Below are positions 45,566 to 55,959 of a stretch of DNA of 64,000 bases, in pieces. Source of the DNA: Microbacterium arborescens (lineage in GTDB: Bacteria > Actinomycetota > Actinomycetes > Actinomycetales > Microbacteriaceae); NCBI GenBank assembly GCA_003339645.1, contig QNUV01000099.1:434001-498000 (forward strand). The letters are read 5' to 3'. The position numbers and the translations under genes were made by a program. The notes under the pieces are model-generated. The model did no database searches and was not told the DNA's origin. It saw only the letters and a program-made list of their open reading frames with translations. Numbering within the stretch: position 1 is the first letter of the stretch; each line of letters opens with the position of its first letter.

Positions 45566-46406
45566 AGCGACCCTCCAATCGGTGGAAGACGATCTGCCCG
45601 ACGGCGAGGACGACCAGAGACACGACGAGCGCGATTCCTGCGAAAACCCACAGTCCCGGCATCGTCTCGGCACCGCCGGGATTCAGCGGCATCCAGAGAC
45701 CGTAGTGAAAGAGTTCGACGGTCGCCGTGAGCGGGTTCAGGCGGTAGAGCACGAACAGCCAATCGGGCACGACTCGTTCCACCATCTGCCACTGGTACAT
45801 GACCGGTGATGCCCACACCGACATCATCGTGATGATCTCCACGAAGCTCTGAGCATCCCGGAACGTCACGTTGATCGCCCCGAAGAGCATCCCGAGCCCG
45901 GTGGCGAGGATCGCGAGGATGACGAGGGCCAGCAGGATCGCCGCGATGTGCAAAGGACTGGGTGTCCACCCGATGAACAGCGTGATGATGACGATCACGA
46001 TGATCTGCGGGATCGTGTTCACGCCCGCCACGATCATGCTCGACACCGGGAAGACTTCTCGGGGGAGATAGATCTTCTTGATCAGTGCCGCGTTGTCGAC
46101 GAGCGATCGTGTGCCGTTTGTGAACGCCTCGTTGAAGAACGTCACGGCAGTGATACCCGCAAGCAGATAGATCGGGTAGAAGTCGATGTTCCGGTTGAGG
46201 CCGAGGAACACGCCCAGAGCGACGAAGAAGACGACGAACTGGACGAGAGGCTTGACGTACGACCAGAGCCAGCCCAGGACCGACCCACGGTAGCGAATGC
46301 CGACATCCTTGCGAACGATGAGGTTCAGCAGATGCCGACGCCGGAACACCTCGAGGAGACCGCTGCCGCCTCCTGGTGTGACCAGGCCGAGCGCTGCGGA
46401 CGTCAT
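45549..46406 (-). CDS. ABC-2 type polysaccharide export permease (pair 2)
   Basis: 285 residues, six helices. N-terminal DVGIRYRGSVLGWLWSYVKP is the Wzm/TagG signature. The ATG at 46406 overlaps the GlfT2-like stop as ATGA, so glfT2-like, permease and ATPase form a likely operon. Export of a galactofuranan made by the GlfT2-like enzyme is the simplest reading. Confidence 0.9.
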   Translation of the reverse strand: MTSAALGLVTPGGGSGLLEVFRRRHLLNLIVRKDVGIRYRGSVLGWLWSYVKPLVQFVVFFVALGVFLGLNRNIDFYPIYLLAGITAVTFFNEAFTNGTRSLVDNAALIKKIYLPREVFPVSSMIVAGVNTIPQIIVIVIITLFIGWTPSPLHIAAILLALVILAILATGLGMLFGAINVTFRDAQSFVEIITMMSVWASPVMYQWQMVERVVPDWLFVLYRLNPLTATVELFHYGLWMPLNPGGAETMPGLWVFAGIALVVSLVVLAVGQIVFHRLEGRFAQDL

Positions 46407-48388
46407 GACTCGTCGAACGTGCGTCGCCACAGCACGGGGGAGGACAGCTCGGAGGCATGGGCGCGGTACGCACGCGACAAGCGCGGCCAAAGGAGCCAGA
46501 GGCGGACGTGAGAGCGCGCGGAGCGGCGGAGCTCGCGCCAGAAAAGGCTGCGATCACGCCGATACACCCATACCCCGGATCCGCCCGCGTTGCTGACGAG
46601 TGCCTCGTCCAGGCTCGCCAGATTCCACCACTTCGCGTCCGCCGCGCGGACTCGTTCCTGCGGTGCGGCCGAGCGAACTGCGAAGGCCTGACGCAGGATG
46701 CCGCCGATCGCTCCCGCGGCGAACCAGAAGATCGATGTAGGCGGCCGGCTCCACGCGGGACGCGGTTCACCCGAGCCCACCGCGGGATAGTCGGCCCGTC
46801 GGGAGATGAGCGTACCGTCGCTCATCCCATTCGCCGTCGCGCGAGCTTCGCTGGCGCTCGAAGCGAGCGTGCCGAGCATATGACGCGGCCCCTGCAGCAC
46901 ATCCTCCAACGCACGACCGCGCAGGATCGCGGCCGTGTACTGCATCGACAGCAGATGCTTCAGATCCGAAGCGAAGCTCTTGCGGGCGAGCTTCCCCCCG
47001 CGCGGGCTCGGAGAGTGCAACATGGCCGCAACCCAACGATTCCGCTGGTGAAAGTAGGCCTGCCAATCGAGACCGTCGTCCTTCTCGTCCCAGGGCATGT
47101 GCCAGGCGGCCATTCCCGGAAGGGTCACCGTTGTGACGCCCGCCTCCCCCGCTCGGAGCGAGTACTCGGCGTCATCCCATTTGATGAACATGGGCAGCGA
47201 CAGACCGATGCGCTCGACCACCTCGCGCGGGATGAGGCACATCCACCAACCGTTGTAAGGAACATCGAGGCGACGGCTCAACGCCGGCGTCGTTCGGATG
47301 GACTTCTTGCGGAAGTCCAACGAGCTCAGCGACGGATCGACCGGCTCCCACCAGAACGACGAGAAATTGATCGTCTCACCATAGCTGTGAAGCACCGTGC
47401 GGTCGTTGGCGTTCAGCATGTGCCCGCCGACGATCGAGGGCACTCGCGCGTAGTCGTTGAACGCAGCGGCCCGCAGGATGCTTTCCGGCTCTGCTTCAGC
47501 GTCGTCGTCCAGCAAGAGGACCGCGCTCGATCGGGGGTCCTCGAGCATCTCGAGCATCCCGCGGGAGAAGCCGCCGGAGCCTCCGAGGTTCGCCTGCTCG
47601 ATGACCTTGAGCTTGTCACCGAGTGCGGATTGCGCCTCGCCGAAGCCTGCGAACTCACGAACGCGTTTGTTGCCCTGATCGACGATGATCACGCGCTCGA
47701 CCGCTTCCATGACCTCGGGGTGCTGCGCGAAGCGCTCGATCTGCTCGACGCATGCCTGAGGCATGTTGAAGCTCGGGATGGCGACGGTCAGTCGCGTCGG
47801 GCCGCGGCGGGCTGCATTCGTGGGAGCAGACCACGTGGCGGAACGAAGCGCAGCCGCACCGTGAGCGGCCTCGAAGTCGAACCACAACCAGCCGCCGTCG
47901 CCGAAGGACTTCAAGGGAACGACGAACTGCGCCGAACCGTCCGTGATCTCGGCGGCATCGATGCGCACGTACTTCCCACGAGCGTTCGAGCGGAACAGTT
48001 CGATATGAGCGGAGCCTTCGACCGCGACGTCGAGGCGCACGGCGTCGACGTCCGTATGCTCCTGCCAGTACGCCGCGGGGAAGGCGTTGAAGTACGAAGC
48101 GAAAGACACGTGCAAGTTCTCGGGGAACCGCGCCGAGAACCTCTCCCACGAGACGTCGGTCAGGGAAGTTCCGGCGGTTCCCACCGGCAGGACATCGCGA
48201 AGCACGGAGACGATCTCGTGCTGGCGCGGGGAGAGGTTGGCCTCGGCTGGCCCGGGGATACCAGCCCCGGTGTCGAGGTACAGCGGCAGCATCGACGACC
48301 CCTCGGATGACGGGAACACCGTTCGGTGGACCACCGTCCATGCACCGGTCTCTGTTTCGTCAGTGGTGCGATCGGTGCTGCTCGTCAT
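46403..48388 (-). CDS. glfT2: Polymerising galactofuranosyltransferase, GlfT2-like
   Basis: 661 residues. The N-terminal beta-rich region of about 190 residues precedes a GT2 domain starting TVAIPSFNMPQACVEQIERF, with VDQGN, NLGGSGGFSRGM, the DDD metal site at 294-296, FIKWDDAEYSLRAG, and HMPWDEKDDGLDWQAYFHQR, which is the acceptor-side signature of mycobacterial GlfT2. GlfT2 builds the galactan of arabinogalactan; here, with no Emb genes in view, a galactofuranan is more likely. A -10-like TAGAAT (48438-48443) and a 5'-leader hairpin precede it. Confidence 0.88.
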   Translation of the reverse strand: MTSSTDRTTDETETGAWTVVHRTVFPSSEGSSMLPLYLDTGAGIPGPAEANLSPRQHEIVSVLRDVLPVGTAGTSLTDVSWERFSARFPENLHVSFASYFNAFPAAYWQEHTDVDAVRLDVAVEGSAHIELFRSNARGKYVRIDAAEITDGSAQFVVPLKSFGDGGWLWFDFEAAHGAAALRSATWSAPTNAARRGPTRLTVAIPSFNMPQACVEQIERFAQHPEVMEAVERVIIVDQGNKRVREFAGFGEAQSALGDKLKVIEQANLGGSGGFSRGMLEMLEDPRSSAVLLLDDDAEAEPESILRAAAFNDYARVPSIVGGHMLNANDRTVLHSYGETINFSSFWWEPVDPSLSSLDFRKKSIRTTPALSRRLDVPYNGWWMCLIPREVVERIGLSLPMFIKWDDAEYSLRAGEAGVTTVTLPGMAAWHMPWDEKDDGLDWQAYFHQRNRWVAAMLHSPSPRGGKLARKSFASDLKHLLSMQYTAAILRGRALEDVLQGPRHMLGTLASSASEARATANGMSDGTLISRRADYPAVGSGEPRPAWSRPPTSIFWFAAGAIGGILRQAFAVRSAAPQERVRAADAKWWNLASLDEALVSNAGGSGVWVYRRDRSLFWRELRRSARSHVRLWLLWPRLSRAYRAHASELSSPVLWRRTFDES

Positions 48389-48410
48389 GTGTTCGGTAAC
48401 TCCTCAGACG

Positions 48411-48429
48411 CATCGACGTGGTGTCGATG
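48411..48429. promoter_or_regulatory. Perfect hairpin in the glfT2-like gene leader
   Basis: CATCGAC-GTGGT-GTCGATG lies between the -10-like TAGAAT and the start codon of the glfT2-like gene; it could be an operator or an RNA hairpin at the 5' end. Confidence 0.45.
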
Positions 48430-48525
48430 TCGCAAAGATTCTAGTCGGCGGAAGTTGTGACCCCGCTGCGGTGCGGTAGCGGTCAGGACAAGTGCAAGCG
48501 ACGGCTCACGGCTCGCATCGACAGC

Positions 48526-49611
48526 TCACAGCTCGGCGTGGAGCGCCCAGACGCGCTCGGCGTGATCGCGCCACGAGAACGCGCGGCCGCGATCCCCGGC
48601 CCGCACGGCCCACCGATGGAGCTCCTCCGGCGACGCCAGCACCTCACCCGCGGCATCCCGCAGCTCGTCGAACGGGGCGATGCGCGCACCGTCCAGGAGC
48701 ACCTCGCGATGGACGGGTGAATCGCACGCCACGACGGGGATGCCCAGCACCATCGCCTCGACGGCCCGCCAGGGGAAACCCGATCCGTCGGAGAGCGCGA
48801 TCAGCAGCACGGCCGCGTCGAGCACCGCGGCGCGGTCGGCGGAGTCGAGCCCGCCCGGCACGATGACGCGGTCGCGGTCGATGCCCGACTCGGCGATCGC
48901 CCCGGCGACGTCGGCGGGCGCGTCGAAGACGACGACGCTGGAGGTCTGCTCCCCCGCGATCGAGGCCAGCACGGCGCGCAGCTGCTCCTCGGTGCCGCCC
49001 GCGACGACGGCGACCCGGTCGGGCACACCGAGTTCACGACGCCGCCCGACGGCGTCGGTCGGCACGCGGAACTGCGCGGGGGCGGCACCGGGGATGACGC
49101 GGATCCGGCCGCTGAGCTTGGGCGCGATCTCGGCGAGGCGATGCGCCGTCGCGTGCGCGGGGACGACGACGGCATCCGCGTGCTTCTCGGCACGCTTGAG
49201 CAGGGCACGATGAGCCAGCAGAGTCGCCCGCGGGAAGAGCGCGGGCGCGTCCCACACGGCGAGGTCCCAGAGCGTCACGACCGTCTGGTCGTTGTCGTGT
49301 GCGCGGTCGTGCTTCACGAGCGGCGCGAGCAGGGTCGGCGCGTGCATCAGCCCACCCGCGACGCCTCCCGAGATCCCCATCGGCCAGGAGGCCAGCAGGC
49401 CGGTCCGCGGGAACGGGGCCCGGATGGTCTGCGCCAGGCCGTCGACCGCGGCGGCGGCGTCGACGGCATCCGAGGGAACGACGGCGGCGACCTCGCACCG
49501 GGCGGGCGCGGTCTCGATGAGCGCGCGCGCCACCTCGAGGGATGCCTCGGCGGAGTCGGCGTCGACGACGTCGATCAGCTGGTCGAGGACGACCCGGAGA
49601 ACCGTGCTCAT
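48526..49611 (-). CDS. GT4-like glycosyltransferase
   Basis: 361 residues, GT-B fold, Ala-rich. Motifs TVVTLWDLAVWD, IRVIPGAAP and a donor side SDGSGFPWRAVEAMVLGIPVVACD, which keeps the Glu of GT4 enzymes. It lies four bases after the LCP gene, in one operon with purE and LCP. In other actinobacteria a rhamnosyltransferase of the wbbL type occurs near this place, but this protein is not GT2, so that identity is not claimed. Confidence 0.75.
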   Translation of the reverse strand: MSTVLRVVLDQLIDVVDADSAEASLEVARALIETAPARCEVAAVVPSDAVDAAAAVDGLAQTIRAPFPRTGLLASWPMGISGGVAGGLMHAPTLLAPLVKHDRAHDNDQTVVTLWDLAVWDAPALFPRATLLAHRALLKRAEKHADAVVVPAHATAHRLAEIAPKLSGRIRVIPGAAPAQFRVPTDAVGRRRELGVPDRVAVVAGGTEEQLRAVLASIAGEQTSSVVVFDAPADVAGAIAESGIDRDRVIVPGGLDSADRAAVLDAAVLLIALSDGSGFPWRAVEAMVLGIPVVACDSPVHREVLLDGARIAPFDELRDAAGEVLASPEELHRWAVRAGDRGRAFSWRDHAERVWALHAEL

Positions 49612-49614
49612 CGT

Positions 49615-51057
49615 TCAGCCCTCCGGCTCGGGGGTCGGGGTCTGCGGGTGGAGTGCGTCCTGCACCATCTGCTGGACGAGGGCCCAATCGGGGTCGGCCT
49701 CCTCGATGCCGTTCGCCGGGGTGAGTTCGATCGTGGTGACCGGCTGCTCCTTGGCCTTGATGGCGATGTCGGCGAGGAAAGGCAGCAGATCGGCGGGGAT
49801 GTCGGTCTGCACGAGCACCTGGCCGGCGTCGGCGATCTCGGTGAACCGGTCGAGCACGTTCTGCGGGGTCATCTGGGCGAGGATCGCCTGCTGCAGCTCG
49901 CGCTGGCGGCGCATCCGGTCGAAGTCGCTCGTCGTGTAGCGCGACCGGGCGTACCACTGCGCGGTGTCGCCGTCCATGTGCTGCTGTCCGGCCTCGATCC
50001 ACCCCTCGGCCCAGTCCTCGGCGCTCTGCCCCTCATACCGCGGGCCACCGCCCTTGGGCAGGCGCTCGACGACGTTGATGTCGACACCGCCGAGGGCGTC
50101 GACGAGGTCGGCGAAGCCCTTCATGTCGATGAAGACGTAGTACGGGATGGTGATGCCGAGGATGCCTTCGACGGCGTCCTTGGTCGCTTCCACACCCGGC
50201 GACGAGCCGTTGTTCTTCGCATCCGGGTAGAGAGCGTTGCCGTCACGGCAGATCTCGACCTCGGTCTGCAGCTGGTTGATGCCGCTGCTCCACCCGCAGT
50301 CGGGGTCGAGGCGTCCCTCGTGGATGTCCGGGTAGAGGTCCTTCATCGGCCCCGGGGCGAACGGGAAGTGTCCCATGTCGCGCGGGACGCCGGTGATCGT
50401 GGTCGCCCCGGTCTCCGCGTTCACGGACACGACGGAGATCGAGTCGAAGCGCATGGAGTCACGCCCCTCGCCGCTGTCGGCACCGAGCAGGAGGATGTTG
50501 TAGTAGCCGTCCGACGGCGGAACGCTCGGCCCGCTCGCGCCGAAGACGGTGCTGAGCGTCTCTCGCACGGAGTTGACCCGATCGAATGTCCAGGCCGCCG
50601 CCGAGGTCGACGCGACGGCGAGCACGATGGCCAGGAGCGGTACGCCGATGCGGGCGACGGTTCCCGCCCGCACGAGCCGCACGAGCCGCAGCGTGTCGAC
50701 CGTCAGCACGAGCCACAGCACCGCGTAGAACGCGATGACGGCCTGGACGATCAGCAGCACGAACCAGTTGGTGGCGAGCGAGAGGAGCAGCGGACGCCAC
50801 AGCAGTCCGGTCAGCACGGTCAGAAGCGCGAGGACCCACATCGTGATCGTCGCCGCGAGACCGAACCGCCCCAGGCGCCGGTTGCCCGCGAGCACTTGGG
50901 CCGACCCGGGCAGCAGGAAGTTGAGCACGACGAGCCACCAGCCGCGGCGACCCATGACCTCGGGCGACGAGGTGTCGGGATGCCGGAGCGGACGTTCCTC
51001 GATGAGGTTCGAGCGAGGCGGCCGCGCGGAGCTGCGCGGCGGGGCGCTGACGCTCAC
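49615..51057 (-). CDS. LytR-CpsA-Psr (LCP) family glycopolymer transferase
   Basis: 480 residues. About four N-terminal hydrophobic segments (about residues 30-155) precede the extracytoplasmic LCP domain, which shows the Arg/Asp-rich [21 protein letters not shown] stretch and TGVPRDMG, typical of lipid-phosphate binding. LCP enzymes link glycopolymers from polyprenyl carriers to peptidoglycan. It overlaps purE by four bases and is a good candidate to attach the polymers built by the neighbouring locus. Confidence 0.9.
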   Translation of the reverse strand: MSVSAPPRSSARPPRSNLIEERPLRHPDTSSPEVMGRRGWWLVVLNFLLPGSAQVLAGNRRLGRFGLAATITMWVLALLTVLTGLLWRPLLLSLATNWFVLLIVQAVIAFYAVLWLVLTVDTLRLVRLVRAGTVARIGVPLLAIVLAVASTSAAAWTFDRVNSVRETLSTVFGASGPSVPPSDGYYNILLLGADSGEGRDSMRFDSISVVSVNAETGATTITGVPRDMGHFPFAPGPMKDLYPDIHEGRLDPDCGWSSGINQLQTEVEICRDGNALYPDAKNNGSSPGVEATKDAVEGILGITIPYYVFIDMKGFADLVDALGGVDINVVERLPKGGGPRYEGQSAEDWAEGWIEAGQQHMDGDTAQWYARSRYTTSDFDRMRRQRELQQAILAQMTPQNVLDRFTEIADAGQVLVQTDIPADLLPFLADIAIKAKEQPVTTIELTPANGIEEADPDWALVQQMVQDALHPQTPTPEPEG

Positions 51058-51572
51058 AGGGAGTCCTTGAGGCGACGGTTCTTCTCTTCGACCTGCTGCT
51101 CGAGCCCGCGTGCGTACTCCTCCAGCCGGTCCGCGAGTGCCGGATCCCCGGCTCCGATGATGCGCGCGGCGAGCAGGCCGGCGTTCTTCGCGCCGTTGAT
51201 CGAGACGGTGGCGACCGGGATGCCGCCCGGCATCTGCACGATGCTCAGCAGCGAATCGAGTCCGTCGAGGGTCGCGAGCTGGACGGGGACGCCGACGACC
51301 GGCAGCGGCGTCAGCGACGCCAGCATCCCCGGAAGGTGCGCCGCTCCGCCGGCTCCGGCGACGATGACGCGCAGACCGCGCTGTCGCGCCTCACGGCCGT
51401 AGCGCAGCAGCTTGTCGGGGGTGCGGTGAGCGGAGACGACTTCGACCTCGTGGGCGACGCCGAGATCTGTGAGCGCCTGCGATGCGTCGCTCATGACGCG
51501 CCAATCGGAGTCCGAACCCATGACGACTCCCACGAGCGGGGCGTCCGATGAATGCAGCGGCGAGGATGTCAC
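51054..51572 (-). CDS. purE: N5-carboxyaminoimidazole ribonucleotide mutase
   Basis: 172 residues. [14 protein letters not shown] (GSDSDW at 19-24) and [11 protein letters not shown] match class I PurE. Purine synthesis, acting after PurK. GTG start supported by a TAACCT box six bases upstream. Confidence 0.95.
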   Translation of the reverse strand: MTSSPLHSSDAPLVGVVMGSDSDWRVMSDASQALTDLGVAHEVEVVSAHRTPDKLLRYGREARQRGLRVIVAGAGGAAHLPGMLASLTPLPVVGVPVQLATLDGLDSLLSIVQMPGGIPVATVSINGAKNAGLLAARIIGAGDPALADRLEEYARGLEQQVEEKNRRLKDSL

Positions 51573-51578
51573 CGACCC

Positions 51579-51584
51579 AGGTTA
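51579..51584 (-). promoter_or_regulatory. -10 element TAACCT of purE
   Basis: TAACCT on the minus strand ends six bases before the purE GTG; leaderless pattern. Confidence 0.55.
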
Positions 51585-51632
51585 GGTGTGCGACCTGAGG
51601 AAATCCCGGAGCGGCGCGGTGCCCCGCCGGGC

Positions 51633-52760
51633 TCAGTCGTCGAAGTGAGCGGCCACCACGCGGGCGTCGCCCACGACGGCGTCGAGGTCGTCGCCGGAGA
51701 GGTTCACGTGCCCGACCTTGCGACCCGGCCGCGGCGACTTGCCATAGGTGTGCACCTTCGCTCCGGGGTGGGCGTCGAGCGCGGCGGGGATGCGGGCGGC
51801 GAGCGAATCGGAGACCGGACCGCCCAGGATGTTGATCATGACCGACCACGGCGCTCGAGGAGACGTGTCGCCGAGCGGCAGGTCGAGCACGGCGCGCAGA
51901 TGCTGCTCGAACTGCCCCGTGACGGCACCGTCCTGACTCCAGTGGCCGCTGTTGTGAGGGCGCATCGCCAACTCGTTGACGAGCAGACGCTCGTCGGCCG
52001 TCTCGAAGAGTTCGACGGCGAGCATGCCCGTCACCCCCAGCCCCTCTGCGATCGCGACGCCGATGTTCTCGGCGACCTCGATCAGGCGCTGGCCCGCGCG
52101 CGGAGCCGGGGCGATGACCTCGGCGCACACGCCGTCGCGCTGCACGGTCTCGACCACGGGGTACGAACGCCACGCTCCGGAGGGCCGCCGGGCGACCTGC
52201 TGGGCGAGTTCGCGCGTGAACTCCACGAGCTCCTCGACGAGGAGCTGTCCGCCCGGCTCGAGCGCGGCGAGCCAGTCGGCGGCTTCCTCGGCGGCACCGA
52301 CGACCCGCACGCCCTTGCCGTCGTAGCCGCCGCGCGGGGTCTTCACGACCGCGCGCCCGCCGTTGTCGTCGAGGAACGCCTGCAGGCCGGCGGCATCCGA
52401 GATCGCGGCCCACTCGGGCTGCGGCATCCCGAGTTCGGCGAGTCGAGCGCGCATGCGCAGCTTGTCCTGCGCGTAGAAGAGCGCGTGGGGGCCGGGGTGG
52501 ACCGCGACGCCCTCCTCGACGAGGGCCCGCAGCACGTGCTGCGGAACGTGCTCGTGATCGAAGGTGATGACGTCGACGTCGCGCGCGAACGCGCGCACCG
52601 TGTCGAGGTCGCGGTAGTCGCCCGTTGCGGTCGCCGCGATCGCGGCGGACATCCCGGCCTCCTCGGCCAGCACGCGCACGTCGATGCCCAGCTCGACCGC
52701 CGGCGCGATCATCATGCGGGCCAGCTGCCCTCCGCCGACGATTCCTACTCGCAACGACAT
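51633..52760 (-). CDS. purK: N5-carboxyaminoimidazole ribonucleotide synthase
   Basis: 375 residues, ATP-grasp fold. It starts SLRVGIVGGGQLARMM, with VVKTPRGGYDGKGVRV in the ATP-grasp loop and LLVNELAMRPHNSGHW at the metal site. ATG at 52760 preceded by GGAGG. It makes the substrate of PurE but is a separate unit, 60 bases away. Confidence 0.95.
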   Translation of the reverse strand: MSLRVGIVGGGQLARMMIAPAVELGIDVRVLAEEAGMSAAIAATATGDYRDLDTVRAFARDVDVITFDHEHVPQHVLRALVEEGVAVHPGPHALFYAQDKLRMRARLAELGMPQPEWAAISDAAGLQAFLDDNGGRAVVKTPRGGYDGKGVRVVGAAEEAADWLAALEPGGQLLVEELVEFTRELAQQVARRPSGAWRSYPVVETVQRDGVCAEVIAPAPRAGQRLIEVAENIGVAIAEGLGVTGMLAVELFETADERLLVNELAMRPHNSGHWSQDGAVTGQFEQHLRAVLDLPLGDTSPRAPWSVMINILGGPVSDSLAARIPAALDAHPGAKVHTYGKSPRPGRKVGHVNLSGDDLDAVVGDARVVAAHFDD

Positions 52761-52834
52761 AGCGCCTCCTCCGGGTTCGCATCCATCATCGCGCACCCCG
52801 CCAGCCGGCCGCACGCGCGATCGGACTCAGGCGC

Positions 52835-53389
52835 TCAGGAATCGGAGCCGACGACGGGCATGCTGTGGGAGTCGCGATGCGCGAGGATCTGGCTCACCTC
52901 GACCTGATCGGCGAGCACCTCGTGGACGAGCGCGACGGCCGGGATGCTCCGCAGCCGCATCGAGGGGTCGACGCCGTTCGAGAGCGTCAGAGTGCCCGTG
53001 CCGTTGAGACGTTGCAGCGGACCGCGCGATTCGTCGATGCCGTAACCGCGGATGTGGCTGAGCTCGGCGCGGCGACGGACGATGAGTCCCGAGGTCTCGA
53101 TGACCCGGCGGGTCGTGATCGTGTAGGAGTGCGCGAGCCAGCGCAGGTAGGGCAGCACCACGAGGAGCACGACCACGAGGCCCGCGGCCGACCAGAGCAT
53201 GACGTCGGTGAAGGGCTCGGGGAGGTTGTCGGTGAAGTACCCCGTCACGCCCGCCACAACGATCAGCAGCAGCGCTGGCCACAGCAGGGGTCCCGCGTGC
53301 GGGCGCAACCGCGCGACGCGCAGCTCGGGAGCGGCGGCACCGAGCGCAGGCGCGACGGGTCGGCCGAACGAGGCTGCGGGCTGAGTCAC
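52835..53389 (-). CDS. PH-domain membrane protein (YdbS/bPH2-like)
   Basis: 184 residues: two transmembrane helices (about residues 38-58 and 72-92) and a pleckstrin-like bacterial PH domain with YTITTRRVIETSGLIVRR and RGYGIDESRGPLQR. GTG start at 53389 with a weak CATGAT six bases upstream. The place next to birA and purK is conserved (Rv3278c-like). Function unknown. Confidence 0.8.
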   Translation of the reverse strand: MTQPAASFGRPVAPALGAAAPELRVARLRPHAGPLLWPALLLIVVAGVTGYFTDNLPEPFTDVMLWSAAGLVVVLLVVLPYLRWLAHSYTITTRRVIETSGLIVRRRAELSHIRGYGIDESRGPLQRLNGTGTLTLSNGVDPSMRLRSIPAVALVHEVLADQVEVSQILAHRDSHSMPVVGSDS

Positions 53390-53451
53390 AGCACCATCAT
53401 GACGCGCGGGTACGACAACGCGGCGGCGGCACGCCCGGATGCCGCCAGGGC

Positions 53452-54240
53452 TCAGCCGACTCCGCGCACGTGCACGACGTCGCCGGCTCCGACGACGCTC
53501 TCGACCGCACCGGTGCGCACGACCAGGCGACCGTCCCCGTCGAGGCGCTCCGCCGTTCCCGTCAGCGTCTCGCCGCCGGGGAGCGAGACGACGACGTCCT
53601 CGCCGATCGTGACGCAGGCCGCAGCGACGCGCTCGCGCAACGACTCGTCCGCGCCCGACACCGCGAGGTGCGCGATGTGATCGCGCAGGCCCGTGAGATA
53701 GTCCGCGAGCAGCCGGTCCTCGTCGACGGGAGCGCCGAGCGCCGCGAACGACGTCGCCGTCGCGACCGGCAGATCGACCTCGGCCATGGTGGTGTTGACG
53801 CCGGCGCCGAGGATGACGTCCCCGTCCTCCCCCGGAAGGACCTCGGCGAGGATGCCGCTGATCTTCCGCCCGTCGACGAGGACGTCGTTCGGCCACTTCA
53901 CGCCCACCCGGCGGTCGCGCAGCTGTGCGGAGACCGCGTCGCTCATGGCGAGACCGGCGACCAGCGGGATCCAGCCGCGCGAATGCACGGGCACGGCCCC
54001 CACGCGCAGCAGCACCGAGATCGCGAGCGCGGTGCCGGCCGGAGCCGTCCAGCTGCGGTCGAGGCGGCCGCGACCGGCGCGCTGGTCGGTGGTCAGGAGG
54101 ACCGAGAGGTGCGGATGGGCATCGGGGTCGGCCTCGACGTCGCGACGGAGATGGGCGTTCGTCGAATCGGTGTGGTCGACAACGTGCACGCGGGGCGAGA
54201 CCGCCGCCGCGCGGGGATATCCGTTCTCGGGGATGCTCAT
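53452..54240 (-). CDS. birA: Biotin--[acetyl-CoA-carboxylase] ligase
   Basis: 262 residues, no N-terminal HTH, so a monofunctional ligase. The biotinyl-AMP loop QRAGRGR is at 53-59, and KWPNDVLVDGRKISGILAE follows. It attaches biotin to AccA3 Lys554 (61480-63246). Divergent from accD. Confidence 0.94.
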   Translation of the reverse strand: MSIPENGYPRAAAVSPRVHVVDHTDSTNAHLRRDVEADPDAHPHLSVLLTTDQRAGRGRLDRSWTAPAGTALAISVLLRVGAVPVHSRGWIPLVAGLAMSDAVSAQLRDRRVGVKWPNDVLVDGRKISGILAEVLPGEDGDVILGAGVNTTMAEVDLPVATATSFAALGAPVDEDRLLADYLTGLRDHIAHLAVSGADESLRERVAAACVTIGEDVVVSLPGGETLTGTAERLDGDGRLVVRTGAVESVVGAGDVVHVRGVG

Positions 54241-54246
54241 GGCGTC

Positions 54247-54252
54247 ACCCTA
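54247..54252 (-). promoter_or_regulatory. -10 element TAGGGT of birA
   Basis: TAGGGT on the minus strand ends six bases before the birA ATG at 54240. Confidence 0.6.
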
Positions 54253-54356
54253 CGACGTCGGATCCGAACGCGGCGAGGGGTTGCGCCCGAGGGTTTCCAC
54301 AGGTGATCCGCGCCGTCGTTGTGGGTGTGCTCCAACGGCTGCGGGGCGTCGCTGGA

Positions 54357-54362
54357 TAGGGT
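54357..54362 (+). promoter_or_regulatory. -10 element TAGGGT of accD
   Basis: TAGGGT ends seven bases before the GTG at 54370 and overlaps an alternative GTG at 54361, which argues for 54370 as start. Confidence 0.6.
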
Positions 54363-54369
54363 GGAACGC

Positions 54370-55959
54370 GTGACCGACCAGCCCGACCTGTCCACGACCG
54401 CCGGCAAGATCGCCGACCTCCGCGCCCGCTACCAGACGGCCGTCGTCGACGCCGAGACCGTGGCACGCGAGAAGCAGCACAAGAAGGGCAAGCTCACCGC
54501 GCGCGAGCGCATCGAGATGCTCGTCGACCCGGGATCGTTCGTCGAGCTCGACGAGTACGTGCGCCACCGCACCACGGCGTTCGGCATGGATCGCTCCCGC
54601 CCGTACGGCGACTCGGTCGTCTCAGGAGTCGGAACCATTCACGGCCGCACCGTCGCGGTCTACTCCCAGGACTTCACCACGTTCGGCGGGTCGCTCGGCG
54701 AATCGGCGGGCGAGAAGATCATCAAGGTCATGGAGCTGGCCCTGCGCGGCGGGATGCCGATCATCGGCATCCTCGACTCGGGCGGCGCGCGCATCCAGGA
54801 GGGCGTCGTCGCTCTCGGCAAGTACGGCGAGATCTTCCGCCTGAACACCGCGGCATCCGGCGTCATCCCCCAGATCTCGCTCATCATGGGGCCCGCCGCG
54901 GGCGGCGCGGTCTACTCCCCCGCCCTCACCGACTTCGTCATCATGGTCGACAAGACGAGCCAGATGTTCGTCACCGGTCCCGACGTCATCAAGACGGTCA
55001 CGGGCGAGGACGTGGGTATGGAGGAGCTCGGCGGCGCGCACACCCACAACACCCGTTCGGGCGTCGCGCACTACCTGGCCGAGGACGAGGACGACGCGAT
55101 CGACTATGCGCGTTCGCTGCTGAGCTTCCTGCCCGACAACAACATGTCGGACGCCCCGGTCTACGAGACCGGCTTCGAGTGGGAGACCACCGACGACGAC
55201 CGCACCCTCAACGCCGTCATCCCGGACTCGCCCAACCAGCCGTACGACATCCACCAGGTGATCGCGGGCATCGTCGACGAGGGCGACTTCCTCGAGGTTC
55301 AGCCGCTCTTCGCTCCCAACATCGTCGTCGGGTTCGGTCGGGTGGAGGGTCGCACCGTCGGCATCATCGCCAACCAGCCCTCGCAGATGGCGGGAACGCT
55401 GAACATCGACGCAGGCGAGAAGGCGAGCCGCTTCGTGCGCTTCTGCGACGCCTTCTCGGTGCCGATCGTCACGCTCGTCGACGTTCCGGGCTACCTCCCG
55501 GGCACCGACCAGGAGTGGACCGGAGTCATCCGCCGCGGCGCCAAGCTGCTCTACGCCTACGCCGAGGCGACCGTCCCGCTCGTGACCGTCATCCTGCGCA
55601 AGGCCTACGGCGGCGCGTACATCGTGATGGGCTCGAAGCAGCTGGGCGCCGACGTCAATGTCGCCTGGCCCACCGCCGAGATCGCCGTCATGGGCGGGCA
55701 GGGCGCCGTGAACATCCTGTACCGCGGCGAGATCAAGCGTGCCGAGGAGGCGGGCGAGGATGTCGCCGCCGTGCGGTCCCGCCTGGCCTCCGAGTACACC
55801 TACAACGTCGCATCCCCGTTCCTCGCCGCCGAACGCGGTGAGCTCGACGGCATCATCGAGCCCGCGCAGACGCGCGTCTACATCGCGAAGTCGCTGCGCG
55901 CGCTGCGCGGCAAGCGCGCCGAGCTGCCCGCGAAGAAGCACGGGAACATCCCCCTGTGA
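54370..55959 (+). CDS. accD: Acyl-CoA carboxylase beta (carboxyltransferase) subunit
   Basis: 529 residues with both carboxyltransferase halves: [20 protein letters not shown] at the start, [19 protein letters not shown], then [34 protein letters not shown] and [17 protein letters not shown]. It transfers carboxyl from biotin to acetyl- or propionyl-CoA; the length and an adjacent epsilon gene suggest the AccD5/PccB-like class. Overlaps accE by four bases. Confidence 0.94.
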   Translation: MTDQPDLSTTAGKIADLRARYQTAVVDAETVAREKQHKKGKLTARERIEMLVDPGSFVELDEYVRHRTTAFGMDRSRPYGDSVVSGVGTIHGRTVAVYSQDFTTFGGSLGESAGEKIIKVMELALRGGMPIIGILDSGGARIQEGVVALGKYGEIFRLNTAASGVIPQISLIMGPAAGGAVYSPALTDFVIMVDKTSQMFVTGPDVIKTVTGEDVGMEELGGAHTHNTRSGVAHYLAEDEDDAIDYARSLLSFLPDNNMSDAPVYETGFEWETTDDDRTLNAVIPDSPNQPYDIHQVIAGIVDEGDFLEVQPLFAPNIVVGFGRVEGRTVGIIANQPSQMAGTLNIDAGEKASRFVRFCDAFSVPIVTLVDVPGYLPGTDQEWTGVIRRGAKLLYAYAEATVPLVTVILRKAYGGAYIVMGSKQLGADVNVAWPTAEIAVMGGQGAVNILYRGEIKRAEEAGEDVAAVRSRLASEYTYNVASPFLAAERGELDGIIEPAQTRVYIAKSLRALRGKRAELPAKKHGNIPL

